Positions 1-8,395 are shown, counted from the stretch's first letter. The stretch is DNA of 64,000 nucleotides from Clostridia bacterium (GCA_017452945.1 JAFTLD010000081.1:1-64000); one strand, 5' to 3'. Notes: generated by a model from the sequence alone, not told the origin. Numbers and translations are program-made.

Positions 1-11
1 GCCTCCCAAAC

Positions 12-100
12 TCGCGTAGCGAAATTTCGCCTTTGGCGAAATACTCACTCGTCGTAAGACGAATATCACTGCCAAAGGCAATATCACTCGCCGAAGGCGA
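12..100. repeat. Array of short palindromes with a common spacer
   Basis: Five small perfect or near-perfect palindromes lie in tandem: 12-22 (TCGC-GTA-GCGA), 25-41 (TTTCGCC-TTT-GGCGAAA), 49-62 (TCGTC-GTAA-GACGA), 70-80 (TGCC-AAA-GGCA) and 88-100 (TCGCC-GAA-GGCGA). The last three are separated by variants of the spacer AATATCACT. Each could form a tiny hairpin. No coding frame fits. The layout resembles REP-like or MITE-derived intergenic repeats seen in Clostridia. This is recognition of a pattern, not a family match. Confidence 0.75.
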
Positions 101-108
101 ATAGAACT

Positions 109-138
109 GGGGAGATACTCCGCTTGGAGTATCTCCCC
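109..138 (-). terminator. Strong hairpin, likely terminator of the glycoside hydrolase gene
   Basis: Perfect 13-bp inverted repeat (109-121 with 126-138, loop GCTT) placed 27 bases after the stop codon of the minus-strand gene. There is no clear U-run on the minus strand, so it may act mainly as an mRNA 3' end stabiliser. Confidence 0.55.
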
Positions 139-164
139 ATGTGCGACAGTCCCTTAGGTGAGAT

Positions 165-2831
165 TTATTCCTTTTTCTTGGCGATCGCTGCAGCAGCAAT
201 TGCCATGATCAGCATAATCACAGCACCTGCGCCTGCTGCCGATTTGCAGCCTTGCTCGGTCTGCGCGTCGGTTTCGGGAGCATCGGTGGAATCAGCGGGA
301 TCTATCACAGCGTCCGTGCTTGCGTCGGGGGCGGTGGTTTCTGTGGGTTCGGTCGAGTTGTCCGGTGCGGTGGTCTCTACAGGTTCGGTCTGTGTCGTTC
401 CTGCTGCATTTGCGGCGGTCGAGATGTAGCTGTACTTGAAGCGTCCCGAGGGAGCTACGTCACCCGAAATGTAGAAGTCCATAATATCACCGGAGAAGGT
501 GGTGTAGACGTAGCCGGTTTCGCCCGCTGCGCCCTGATCAGCCTCGTCGTGCACGTTGTCGGTCCACGTGAAGTTGATGGTGAAGTCGTAACCGGACAAG
601 TCAAGCATGCTCTTGGGTACCTTGACCTGCATGTACTTACCGTCCACGGTGTAGTCCACTTCACCCACGGTCTCGGTTTCATAGCCGTTACCGGTGAATT
701 TTTCAAGCGTTGCTTTAGTGGCCGAGGGGGAGGTCTTGTTCAGTACGTAATCAAAGGTTTCCCAGCCCTGATTTCCTTGATCTGTGTCAAGATACAGCAC
801 CATCCACAGCGGATCGGTATAGGGGGTGATATCCTCGTTGCACTCCACGTAGAAGTATACAAATTCCTCGTCCCTTGCCACGCGCGCACCGATGATGTCG
901 TTTCTGCCCGAGTATTCGTGATAGGTAAGGTCGCCCCAGCCGTCGCCCTCGCGGTCATCGGTGTTGCCGATGTATGCTGCGTAGTAGGGCTCTACCGCAT
1001 TCCACTGTGCGGCATCCTTGGTAATGTCAATGCTTGCCGAAGCGCTTGGTGCGGGAATGGGACGGGCGCCCTTGTACTGACGGATAAAGTTGACCATCTG
1101 ATAATAGTAGTGATCCTTGAGGTCACCCTTGGTAGGCTCAATATCGCGTGAGAATTCATCGTTGAACTGGTCGCAGAAGGCGTTGGGAACGGCGGAGTCA
1201 TAGCCCTCGGGCCAGTTGTTGATACGGGCCATGGCCCACTCGTTCCAGCCTGTGATGAAAATCACCTTGGGATCCTTTTCCAGGGCATAATTGAACTGCT
1301 CGGCAAAGTTGTAGCCCCATTTGGAGGCCTCCTTGCCTTCAATCTCGTAACGGTTTTCGTAATCGTGCGTATAAGAGCGTCCCATAACGTAGTTGCCGCT
1401 CATAGCCGAAAGCAATCCGAGCTTGTAATTGTGGTTCATGGCAATGCCTACCGTCATCTGCTCTACGATGTCCTTCTTTCTGTCCTTGGTGCTTGCATAA
1501 TAAACGGCCTGCGGATAAGTGGAGAGCCAGCCCCATTCTTTCAGCTGGGTCTTGCCGACCTTGTATGCAGATTGACCTCCTCTCCAAGTGAAGAACTCGG
1601 AGATCTCTTTGCCTGCGTTGTCACCTGTGTCGATCGCGCTTTCGCGTCCCATGAGCATAGGATTGCCTTCCCAATAGAACCAAAGCTTCTGATAGGTGCC
1701 GCTGCGGTAAAAGTCCATGTAAAGGTCTCTTACCTGCGTGTTGGTATCAGCACCGCCCGCAAAGGGAAGCATGAAGGACACCTTGGGCGTCAGCACACCG
1801 TCGTCCATGGCGTCTGACCACGTATTGAACAGCGCGGTATACCCGGCTTTGTGCGTAATGGTTCCGTTGGTGTTGTCGGTCAGCACGGCGTCAATGCCCG
1901 CGTTGGCCAAAAGCTCGCCCTGTCGGCGGATGACCCAGGGGTCGGTGCTTTCATAATATCCGTAGATCGATTCGTTCCACGAGCCCTGAAAATTGGCGGG
2001 CTGCCATGCAGGGTGATCGGGATCGCGTGCCGATTCGGGGTATTGCTCGACTGTGTCGTTGATGTTGATCACACGCGCACGGTTGATGTGCCAGGTCCAG
2101 TAAAAGATCGCAACGGTTTTGTCTTCTCTGGGATCTCCTACCTCCGCGTTTGTCAGCGAGGTGCGTCCGAGACCGTCCGTAAATACCCAGGTGTCGGGCA
2201 TAACTTCATGGGTCTTGATAAGGCTGTCCTCGGGAATGACGTATTCATCGGGAGAGGTGTGGTTGCCGTCCACCGGGGTTTCAAAGGGTTCGCACTGTCC
2301 AAAGGGCTCGGCAGGCACCTCGGAAAAGGTGATCTTGAGCTCGGGCTCAGCGTTTTTCTCCTGACCGTCCAGATATAAGAACCCCTTGTTGCCGGTTGTG
2401 TCGCTGTTGGTCCATACACCGACCGAACCGCGCGGCTCAAGTACGGCAAACAGGTATTCGCCTGCCGGCTGCGGGGAAAAATCCAATCGGTTGGTCGCGT
2501 TGTCCTTCATGGGGTCAATGCGCACCGAAGCAATGGGCTCGGCCTTAAGGGAAGTCGCGGGATCTCCCGTCCATTTGAAAAGAGCCAGCGTGCAGGCAGA
2601 GTTTGTCTCTGTCCAGGTGGGCATTGCCATGGAAAAGCCGGTGAATTCGGCATTGACGATGGCGCGGTAAGCAAACATGCCCTCCACGCGTACAGCTCCG
2701 CGCGAGCCGGTTCCGTTCTGCACCGAAACGTCGGCTGCCTGCGCGGGCAAGGCCATCAGTGGGATAAAGGTAGCCAGCATCAGGATAGCCAGCAAAAAGG
2801 GGAGGAGTCTTGCAAGTAGAGTGTGTTTCAT
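165..2831 (-). CDS. Secreted, membrane-anchored GH99/GH71-like putative glycoside hydrolase with CBM9/DOMON-like domain
   Basis: The 888-residue product has a signal peptide (residues 1 to about 32, ending ALPAQA). A central region of about residues 190-600 carries features of the GH71/GH99/WbsX-like TIM-barrel group: an FYWTWH motif after its first strand, a WFYWEGNPM segment, and GWNEW near residue 530 where a catalytic Glu is expected. Residues of about 610-800 look like a CBM9/DOMON-type beta-sandwich. A Thr/Glu/Pro-rich linker follows, then a final hydrophobic helix preceded by GCKS and ended by KKKE, typical of a C-terminal wall or membrane anchor. The start was chosen at ATG 2829-2831. 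An AAAGGAG sequence lies 11 bases upstream, and the next upstream ATG overlaps that ribosome binding site. It probably acts on an extracellular polysaccharide, but the substrate cannot be told. Confidence 0.75.
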   Translation of the reverse strand: MKHTLLARLLPFLLAILMLATFIPLMALPAQAADVSVQNGTGSRGAVRVEGMFAYRAIVNAEFTGFSMAMPTWTETNSACTLALFKWTGDPATSLKAEPIASVRIDPMKDNATNRLDFSPQPAGEYLFAVLEPRGSVGVWTNSDTTGNKGFLYLDGQEKNAEPELKITFSEVPAEPFGQCEPFETPVDGNHTSPDEYVIPEDSLIKTHEVMPDTWVFTDGLGRTSLTNAEVGDPREDKTVAIFYWTWHINRARVININDTVEQYPESARDPDHPAWQPANFQGSWNESIYGYYESTDPWVIRRQGELLANAGIDAVLTDNTNGTITHKAGYTALFNTWSDAMDDGVLTPKVSFMLPFAGGADTNTQVRDLYMDFYRSGTYQKLWFYWEGNPMLMGRESAIDTGDNAGKEISEFFTWRGGQSAYKVGKTQLKEWGWLSTYPQAVYYASTKDRKKDIVEQMTVGIAMNHNYKLGLLSAMSGNYVMGRSYTHDYENRYEIEGKEASKWGYNFAEQFNYALEKDPKVIFITGWNEWAMARINNWPEGYDSAVPNAFCDQFNDEFSRDIEPTKGDLKDHYYYQMVNFIRQYKGARPIPAPSASASIDITKDAAQWNAVEPYYAAYIGNTDDREGDGWGDLTYHEYSGRNDIIGARVARDEEFVYFYVECNEDITPYTDPLWMVLYLDTDQGNQGWETFDYVLNKTSPSATKATLEKFTGNGYETETVGEVDYTVDGKYMQVKVPKSMLDLSGYDFTINFTWTDNVHDEADQGAAGETGYVYTTFSGDIMDFYISGDVAPSGRFKYSYISTAANAAGTTQTEPVETTAPDNSTEPTETTAPDASTDAVIDPADSTDAPETDAQTEQGCKSAAGAGAVIMLIMAIAAAAIAKKKE

Positions 2832-2866
2832 GTGTACAATAGCTCCTTTCACGATTTATAGTACAC

Positions 2867-2895
2867 ATTATACCATATAATCCGTTTCTTTGCAA
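2867..2895 (-). promoter_or_regulatory. SigA-type promoter of the glycoside hydrolase gene
   Basis: On the minus strand, TTGCAA (2895-2890) is followed after 17 bases by a perfect TATAAT (2872-2867), about 36 bases ahead of the chosen start codon. Confidence 0.65.
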
Positions 2896-2989
2896 CAGCT
2901 TTGCTACACTTTGTTCGCGAGATCTTTGGCGTTGCAGCAAAGAGACAATGTTTTCAAAAATGTGTCATGGACATGATGCACAAAAATAG

Positions 2990-3018
2990 TTGACAAGCCA
3001 TAGAACATATGGTACAAT
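2990..3018 (+). promoter_or_regulatory. SigA promoter of the lectin-caspase gene
   Basis: TTGACA (2990-2995), a 17-base spacer and TACAAT (3013-3018), close to consensus. It drives the gene starting at 3073, divergent from the glycoside hydrolase promoter. Confidence 0.8.
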
Positions 3019-3072
3019 ATTCTTGGCCATAGGCCGCGTGGAACCAAAAAAATCTCAAAAAGGAGTGATATT

Positions 3073-5814
3073 ATGAAGAAGGTTCCCACGACCGTTGACC
3101 GCAAAGCATGGAAAAAGTGGCTGATATGCCCAACACTGGCGCTTTTGCTTGTGCTTTCCTCGCTGCCTGTTTATGCAGATGAGCAGAAAACCGAGGTGAC
3201 CGAAACGCCCACGGTCACGCAAGAAACGGGCTCGGAGTCTGCAGCAGAAAGCGCGGCTTCGAGCGAACAGGACGAGCTTATCACGGATGAACTTGAACCA
3301 ATACCACCGATTGACTCCCAAGAGAATGATATGGTGGCGACATCCGATTGGACACAGGAAGAGCCTCATGAAGGACAGGTACTTCATGGTGGCTATGTTG
3401 GGTTCAAAAACAAAGCGTCGGGAAAATATCTGACTATCCCGAACGGTGCGACAACTGCAGACACGAACGTTTGTCAGCAAAGTGAAAGCGCGGTTGCCAA
3501 TTCGCAGGAGTTTTATTTGACTTTTTCGTATAATACAACAAGGAACGTTTCGTTTTTTTATATATCACCCCTGACCTCCACGGGAGCGAATTCCGGGCAA
3601 CATATAAAGTGGGAGGCTTTAGATACTAATGCAAATGTAAACATTGATACTTATTTGCCTACCCAAACAAACGATAGATGGCAAATCGAGCATGTAGAGG
3701 GGAATTATTACCGCATATACGCCGGACAGAATCCGGACGCTACCGGAGATGTCAAATATGCTTTAACTGCATATGGAAATAGTGATGGTACTTCCGGTGG
3801 AACAAGTCCAACATCACCGGGAAATGTTTATCTTTCTGTATATACAGGGGCTGATAATCAGCTTTGGCAAATTTGCGCAAATGGCATCGCCATGTTTTTG
3901 GAGAATTCGGTGGACATATCGTCCGAAGCACCAGTTTTGGATATACAGAAAGGGAGTCTTGCATATTCATATTACGTACCCAAAAGGTTTAACGATTCCA
4001 TTACTTGGCGTGCAAGTAATACAGTCAGAGGCATAGTCAATGCCCATGGAGGTTGTTATGGGGTGTATGCCGGAGCAGTTGATCTGATCGCAAATGTGAC
4101 GCATGCTGACGGTAGTGTCGATGAGTATACGTGTAATTGTTATGTTTATCTACCATCGGGGGCATATTCTGTTTCCTCAAGTAATGCCTTATATTTGGAT
4201 ACGCAGGATAATTATGCAAATGCCGGAAGTTATATGGTATTTAAAGAATCCGAAGATTTCTGTGAAGAAAACCGTACACAGCTATTTAGATTCGCATACG
4301 TGGGTGGTGGGCAGTACTTAATTTCTTCAATGGTGTATCATGACAACCATTTATCGATAGAATCGAATAGTGGTAACGTGTTGATTGGAGCAACGAGCGG
4401 ATCATCTCAAGGTTTGAAGTGGGTATTGGATGAGAATTATTCCGGTTGTATCATAAAAATATCCGAAGGAGCTAACTGGTGCTGGACTATGGATTCCTCA
4501 AGTGGAGATACGCCGACTTTGAAATATGCAAGTTATGCAAATGCAAGCAATCAAAGATGGAATATAAACCGAGAGTTCGAAAGTATGATTGGTGTAGAAT
4601 ATATAGATCCGCTTGACTGTGTTGTTTTGCATAATTATCGTGCTTTAGAGGTGATTACATATTCGACCACATTAGATGATATAAACGTAACTTGGTCGAG
4701 CTTGGATCTGAATACGTTTTTTCAAGACGATACAGCGAGTTTGGTGCAAGGACGCGGTGTTGGCGAAGCACGCGTCAGGGCAACCGTATCCAATTCGTCA
4801 ATGCAGACGCAAAAAGATTTTTCAATTTGGGTTATACCTGCGTTTGACGGATATTACAGTGTAAAGAATTGTGGTTCAGGAGAAAGCATATATACAGATT
4901 CATATCTTGAAGGAGCACAGCAGGAAGCCAATTCTTCCTGTCAAACGTTACAAACCGGCTGGTATTTAGAGTATGCATTTGAGGGATACTATCGAATAAA
5001 GTCAGCCTATAACGGGCTATATCTTAATGCAACCTCATATAGTGTAAGTCAGACGTCACAATCATTGCTATCAACATATTGGAGATTTGTGGAAGCTGAA
5101 GGTAGTAGTTCAGATGATCCACACTATAATATGGTCAATTTATCGGAACAGTTAGAGGGGAAGGTATTGGCAGTATCATTTGACTCAAATACTTCCGTAA
5201 TCATGGACGATGAAACAAATATAAACTACTACTTAGACGAATGGAATCTGATTCCATGGGGACGAGATGCGTATATGTTAGGCATTTTAGACAGAACGGT
5301 CGGTCATGATCATGACAGCGTGTTCTATGAAATACAGGATGAGTTGAATATGCTCGGTTATACGTATCAAACAATAAGAAGCGCTGACTATATGTTTTTG
5401 GAAGATGTTGAAGCAGTGCTTTCATCTGTTAAGTTTTTTGCATTCAGAGGTCACGGATTATCAATGTCTGATAAGACGGGAATAAGCATTGGATCAAATT
5501 CCGTTTACTCCACAAGCATTTATGATTTTGGGAATGAAGAACCTATACTTGATATGAGTGAATGTGATATTGCATTGTTCATTGGCTGTGAAACAGGCAA
5601 CCATGACACACAAAGCTTACCGGATGCCGCTGTAAAAGCAGGTGCTGATTGCGCAATAGGATTTACAACAACGATTGGGTGTGGCAATGCGAACACTTGG
5701 CTTGAAGAATTTATCTCATATTACGTGGCGGCAAATGGGGATGTTGATGCTGCACTTGTTGGCATGAGTGATGCAGGTGTTGCTTTATCTAACGTAGTGA
5801 AAAAAGTTGGTTAA
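3073..5814 (+). CDS. Secreted multi-domain protein: ricin-B-like repeats plus C-terminal caspase/CHAT-like cysteine peptidase domain
   Basis: The 913-residue product has a signal peptide ending at VYADE (about residue 37), then an acidic, Glu/Thr/Ser-rich linker. Three stretches (about 90-265, 365-500 and 600-690) have the spacing of ricin-B/beta-trefoil lectin repeats, with phrases such as FKNKASGKYLTIPN and NGLYLNATSYS and recurring QLW/QRW endings. Ig-like segments lie between them. The last about 170 residues look like a clan CD (caspase/CHAT) fold: a hydrophobic strand ending in FRGHG (His794), then ALFIGCETG (Cys839), followed by an AIGF strand. His and Cys 45 residues apart after beta strands is the usual dyad geometry. 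The ribosome binding site AAGGAG precedes ATG 3073. The gene is distinctly more AT-rich than the housekeeping genes downstream, suggesting transfer. Substrate and target are unknown. A non-catalytic adhesin with a degenerate domain is the alternative. Confidence 0.7.
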   Translation: MKKVPTTVDRKAWKKWLICPTLALLLVLSSLPVYADEQKTEVTETPTVTQETGSESAAESAASSEQDELITDELEPIPPIDSQENDMVATSDWTQEEPHEGQVLHGGYVGFKNKASGKYLTIPNGATTADTNVCQQSESAVANSQEFYLTFSYNTTRNVSFFYISPLTSTGANSGQHIKWEALDTNANVNIDTYLPTQTNDRWQIEHVEGNYYRIYAGQNPDATGDVKYALTAYGNSDGTSGGTSPTSPGNVYLSVYTGADNQLWQICANGIAMFLENSVDISSEAPVLDIQKGSLAYSYYVPKRFNDSITWRASNTVRGIVNAHGGCYGVYAGAVDLIANVTHADGSVDEYTCNCYVYLPSGAYSVSSSNALYLDTQDNYANAGSYMVFKESEDFCEENRTQLFRFAYVGGGQYLISSMVYHDNHLSIESNSGNVLIGATSGSSQGLKWVLDENYSGCIIKISEGANWCWTMDSSSGDTPTLKYASYANASNQRWNINREFESMIGVEYIDPLDCVVLHNYRALEVITYSTTLDDINVTWSSLDLNTFFQDDTASLVQGRGVGEARVRATVSNSSMQTQKDFSIWVIPAFDGYYSVKNCGSGESIYTDSYLEGAQQEANSSCQTLQTGWYLEYAFEGYYRIKSAYNGLYLNATSYSVSQTSQSLLSTYWRFVEAEGSSSDDPHYNMVNLSEQLEGKVLAVSFDSNTSVIMDDETNINYYLDEWNLIPWGRDAYMLGILDRTVGHDHDSVFYEIQDELNMLGYTYQTIRSADYMFLEDVEAVLSSVKFFAFRGHGLSMSDKTGISIGSNSVYSTSIYDFGNEEPILDMSECDIALFIGCETGNHDTQSLPDAAVKAGADCAIGFTTTIGCGNANTWLEEFISYYVAANGDVDAALVGMSDAGVALSNVVKKVG

Positions 5815-5824
5815 GGAGGTTTCT

Positions 5825-6850
5825 ATGAAACGATTAAGTATAGTATTTATAATTGCGATAATACTTTTAGGCATATTCACGGCATGCAATACGTCTGAAG
5901 TACCAAAAGAACAGGCTACCGAGGCAAATAAAGACACGACGATATCCAATCAGAGTGGCATACAAGAAACAGCAACATCCGTTGGTGATATTACTGAGGT
6001 TGATGTAAGTGATCAACCCGAAGATGATGTGCAAATTGAAACGCCTTATACAGTTCTGGTAATCGGTCCATATGATGGCTCCGGAGTAATTGAAGGAACA
6101 GACTATGTAATCAAAGAGAACGGTACCTATACTGACAGTACCGTGGCTCCAAATTATTCCATGTCTACAGATGAAGGAAAGAGTTTGGAGTTTGCTTATC
6201 AAAAGACCACTTCGGAATCATTTAGTGGATCAGTCATACATACGTATAAAGCGGAAAATGGTGTCGAAATCAAGCTGAATGAAACCCTTGATCAAATAGT
6301 GTTTTACAATGAAAAGGCTGTTTATAAATCAAATGAAAACAAGCCACAAATGTCGGAACAGGAGTGCTTGCAAATTGCGCAGGACTATTTGATGAGTTTA
6401 ACAGAACATGCAGATCAGTATGAATATACTCATTTGTTGTATGATTATGATGGTGACAAACAAGGTGGCCCTTGTTATGGCTTTCAGTTTACACGGCTTT
6501 TAGGAAATTATACAACATATGATGTTTTAATTGTGTCTGTATCCAAAACGGGAGATGTTACGGTTTACAACCGATGTAACTTTGGCTGCGCAGACGGCAT
6601 TATTTTGCCAAGCGAGCAGGAGTATGCCCAAATGCAAGCCTCTGCCATCAAAGCTATGGAAAAAATGTACGAAGGTAGAAAATACACCTATGAGCTTCGT
6701 GACGTTTATATCAGTTATGATGCACAAGGTAAGCTTGCCGTGGAATTTTTGATCGACATGGACGTATGGCCGCAAAACGCTGGCGAGGACGCTACACCAT
6801 GGGCTGAGCTTTGCCATTTGTTGATTTATCCCGAAGACCTTGCTGCATAG
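5825..6850 (+). CDS. Lipoprotein with a sensor-like C-terminal domain, partner of the lectin-caspase protein
   Basis: The 341-residue product has a lipoprotein signal peptide with lipobox before Cys21 (LGIFTAC) and a low-complexity Thr/Glu/Asp linker to about residue 75. The rest is an alpha/beta domain rich in Tyr. The start is ATG 5825 because AAGGAGG lies 5 bases upstream; an in-frame TTG at 5807 lies ahead of that ribosome binding site. That site overlaps the stop of the preceding gene (10-base gap between genes), so the two are surely co-transcribed and translationally coupled. Residues of about 160-330 (DQIVFY... ECLQIAQDYL... SKTGDVTVYN...) resemble the extracellular part of the anti-sigma protein at 44353-45429. 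I do not recognise a named family. It might be an inhibitor, anchor or substrate of the upstream peptidase; this is inference from context only. Confidence 0.7.
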   Translation: MKRLSIVFIIAIILLGIFTACNTSEVPKEQATEANKDTTISNQSGIQETATSVGDITEVDVSDQPEDDVQIETPYTVLVIGPYDGSGVIEGTDYVIKENGTYTDSTVAPNYSMSTDEGKSLEFAYQKTTSESFSGSVIHTYKAENGVEIKLNETLDQIVFYNEKAVYKSNENKPQMSEQECLQIAQDYLMSLTEHADQYEYTHLLYDYDGDKQGGPCYGFQFTRLLGNYTTYDVLIVSVSKTGDVTVYNRCNFGCADGIILPSEQEYAQMQASAIKAMEKMYEGRKYTYELRDVYISYDAQGKLAVEFLIDMDVWPQNAGEDATPWAELCHLLIYPEDLAA

Positions 6851-6907
6851 AAAGCGCAAGACAATAGCCAAAAAGCATATTTTTATCGCCAGGACAATAT
6901 TTTCTTT

Positions 6908-6940
6908 ATCCCCCGCGGCAATTTACCGCGGGGGATTTTT
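6908..6940 (+). terminator. Intrinsic terminator after the lectin-caspase operon
   Basis: Perfect 11-bp stem ATCCCCCGCGG (6908-6918) with CCGCGGGGGAT (6926-6936), 7-base loop, then a T-run. This is a strong rho-independent terminator 58 bases after the lipoprotein stop. Between it and infC only the promoter and leader described next are seen. Confidence 0.9.
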
Positions 6941-6980
6941 ACGAAAAACACGGCAAAGGTAAAAAATTTTCAAAAAGCTA

Positions 6981-7009
6981 TTGACAAAATCAAGATCCTG
7001 TGGTAAAAT
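6981..7009 (+). promoter_or_regulatory. SigA promoter of infC-rpmI-rplT
   Basis: Perfect TTGACA (6981-6986), 17-base spacer, TAAAAT (7004-7009). Transcription would start near 7016, giving a leader of about 150 bases before infC. Confidence 0.85.
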
Positions 7010-7015
7010 AGCACG

Positions 7016-7168
7016 GTAAATGAAGTGAAGCCCCTCGGTTTCCACCCTGCCGCCGCAGAGCGCGCATGGGTTGATATTCTCTTTTCTTGTATCGGCAGCA
7101 GTCGGTGCAGTGGGCGTACGGGGGCAGAATGCTTCTGTACGATTTTTATTTTTCGGAGGTGCAGTCCT
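7016..7168 (+). promoter_or_regulatory. Structured infC operon leader, probable L20-type autoregulatory leader
   Basis: The non-coding leader between the promoter and infC includes a hairpin CAGAA-TGC-TTCTG (7125-7137), which can alternatively pair GTAC 7116-7119 with 7137-7140. It is followed by ACGATTTTTATTTTT, a terminator-like U-rich tail ending just before the GGAGG (7155-7159) of infC. In Firmicutes the infC-rpmI-rplT operon is controlled by ribosomal protein L20 binding its leader and promoting premature termination. The position and terminator-like end fit that, but I could not verify the L20-binding fold. Confidence 0.5.
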
Positions 7169-7693
7169 ATCGCTACCAATCAAAAAGACACGCTTATCAA
7201 TGAAGAGATCAACTGTGCGCAGATCCGTGTGATCGGCACTGACGGCGCTATGCTCGGTATCATGAGCTCTGATCAGGCACTTCAGATGGCTTACGACAAG
7301 TCGCTGGATCTTGTGATGATGTCTCCCGACGCCAATCCCCCCGTGTGCAAGATCATGGACTACGGCAAATACCGCTTTGAAAAGGATAAGCGCGAGAAGG
7401 AAGCAAAAAAGAAGCAGCAGGTCATTGAGATCAAGGAGATCCAGCTTTCCTGCCGTATCGACACCCACGACTATGAAACCAAGATGAAGCGCGGCCGTAA
7501 GTTCTTGGAGCAGGGCAATAAGGTCAAGGTCGTTCTTGTGTTCCACGGCCGTGAAATGAGCCACCAGCAGCTCGGCAAGGATATGATTGAGAGATTTATC
7601 ACAGACGTTGCCGATCTGGGTACAACGGACAAAAAGCCCGTGCTGAACGGCAAGCTGCTCAGCGTGGTCGTCTCGCCCATCAAGAAAAAATAA
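7169..7693 (+). CDS. infC: Translation initiation factor IF-3 with non-canonical ATC start
   Basis: The 174-residue product binds the 30S subunit, keeps it apart from 50S and proofreads start-codon/initiator-tRNA pairing. The sequence is full length: N-domain (INEEINCAQIRVIGTDGAML... CKIMDYGKYRFE), a Lys-rich linker, and C-domain (IKEIQLSCRIDTHDYETK... KVVLVFHGREMSHQQLG). The start is taken at ATC 7169-7171, nine bases after GGAGG (7155-7159). No ATG, GTG or TTG lies in this frame at a workable distance, and the ORF upstream is leader RNA. Starting there gives an N-terminus like other IF-3 proteins. infC is the classic gene with a rare start codon (AUU in E. coli), letting IF-3 repress its own synthesis. 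First gene of infC-rpmI-rplT. Confidence 0.9.
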   Translation: MATNQKDTLINEEINCAQIRVIGTDGAMLGIMSSDQALQMAYDKSLDLVMMSPDANPPVCKIMDYGKYRFEKDKREKEAKKKQQVIEIKEIQLSCRIDTHDYETKMKRGRKFLEQGNKVKVVLVFHGREMSHQQLGKDMIERFITDVADLGTTDKKPVLNGKLLSVVVSPIKKK

Positions 7694-7802
7694 ATTCGTT
7701 CATTTTATTCACCCGAAGGTGCGCCCTTTCCATTGCGCCCCGAGGGGAAAATGATAGTGCCTTTTGGCACGCCAATCAAAAATTGAAAAGGAGAAAAGTA
7801 AA

Positions 7803-8000
7803 ATGGGAAAGGTTAAGACACATAAGGCTTCGGCTAAGAGATTTTCCGTTACCGGAACCGGCAAGGTTAAGATGAACCACAGCCACCACCGCCACAAGCT
7901 CGGCATTAAGGATCAGAAGAGAAAGAGACATCTGCGCACCGGTGCAACCATCGCAAGCGCAAAGGTCGCTGCAAACATCAGAGAACTGATTCAGAAGTAA
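7803..8000 (+). CDS. rpmI: 50S ribosomal protein L35 (bL35)
   Basis: The 65-residue basic protein starts [14 protein letters not shown] and contains [18 protein letters not shown], typical for bL35, a late-assembly protein of the large subunit that packs against 23S rRNA. The start is ATG 7803 with AAAGGAG upstream; the longer ORF from 7764 reads through that ribosome binding site. Placed between infC and rplT as in most Firmicutes, 109 bases after infC. Confidence 0.95.
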   Translation: MGKVKTHKASAKRFSVTGTGKVKMNHSHHRHKLGIKDQKRKRHLRTGATIASAKVAANIRELIQK

Positions 8001-8032
8001 TCGGAAGAAATTAGCAGAAGGAGGATAAGAAA

Positions 8033-8386
8033 ATGGCAAGAGTTAAGGGCGCAATGATGGCGCGCAAGAGAAGAAATAAAATTCTGAAGGCTGCAAAGGG
8101 CTACTGGGGTGCTAAGTCCAAGCACTTCAAGATGGCTAAGCAAGCCGTAATGAAGTCCGGCAACTATGCGTTTGCCGGCAGAAAGATGAAGAAGAGAGAT
8201 TTCCGTCGTCTGTGGATCACCAGAATTTCCGCAGCTTGCAAGGCAAACGGTATGAACTACTCCACCTTCATGAACGGTCTGAAGAAGGCTAACGTAACCC
8301 TGAACAGAAAGATGCTGTCCGAGATCGCTATCAGCGATCCTGCTGCATTCACCGCTCTGTGCGAGCAGGCTAAGGCTGCTCTGTAA
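8033..8386 (+). CDS. rplT: 50S ribosomal protein L20 (bL20)
   Basis: The 117-residue product starts [20 protein letters not shown] and continues with the conserved [22 protein letters not shown] block of bL20. It is needed for early 50S assembly, where its long basic N-terminal tail enters 23S rRNA domain I-II junctions. In Firmicutes L20 also represses its own operon through the infC leader. GGAGG lies 8 bases ahead of the ATG, and the gene sits 32 bases after rpmI. Confidence 0.97.
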   Translation: MARVKGAMMARKRRNKILKAAKGYWGAKSKHFKMAKQAVMKSGNYAFAGRKMKKRDFRRLWITRISAACKANGMNYSTFMNGLKKANVTLNRKMLSEIAISDPAAFTALCEQAKAAL

Positions 8387-8395
8387 TTGAATATT

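Noticed and set aside
1..140. CRISPR array
   Set aside because: The palindromes differ in sequence and are only 8-10 bases apart; no constant repeat with unique spacers of 25-40 bases.
2832..2852. Upstream ATG for the glycoside hydrolase (2852)
   Set aside because: It overlaps the AAAGGAG ribosome binding site serving ATG 2831, and the signal peptide reads properly only from 2831.
5807..5824. TTG start for the lipoprotein gene at 5807
   Set aside because: AAGGAGG lies downstream of it and is optimally spaced for ATG 5825.
7025..7168. ATG 7025 as infC start
   Set aside because: Would add 48 residues unlike any IF-3, sits ahead of GGAGG 7155-7159, and covers the leader hairpin.
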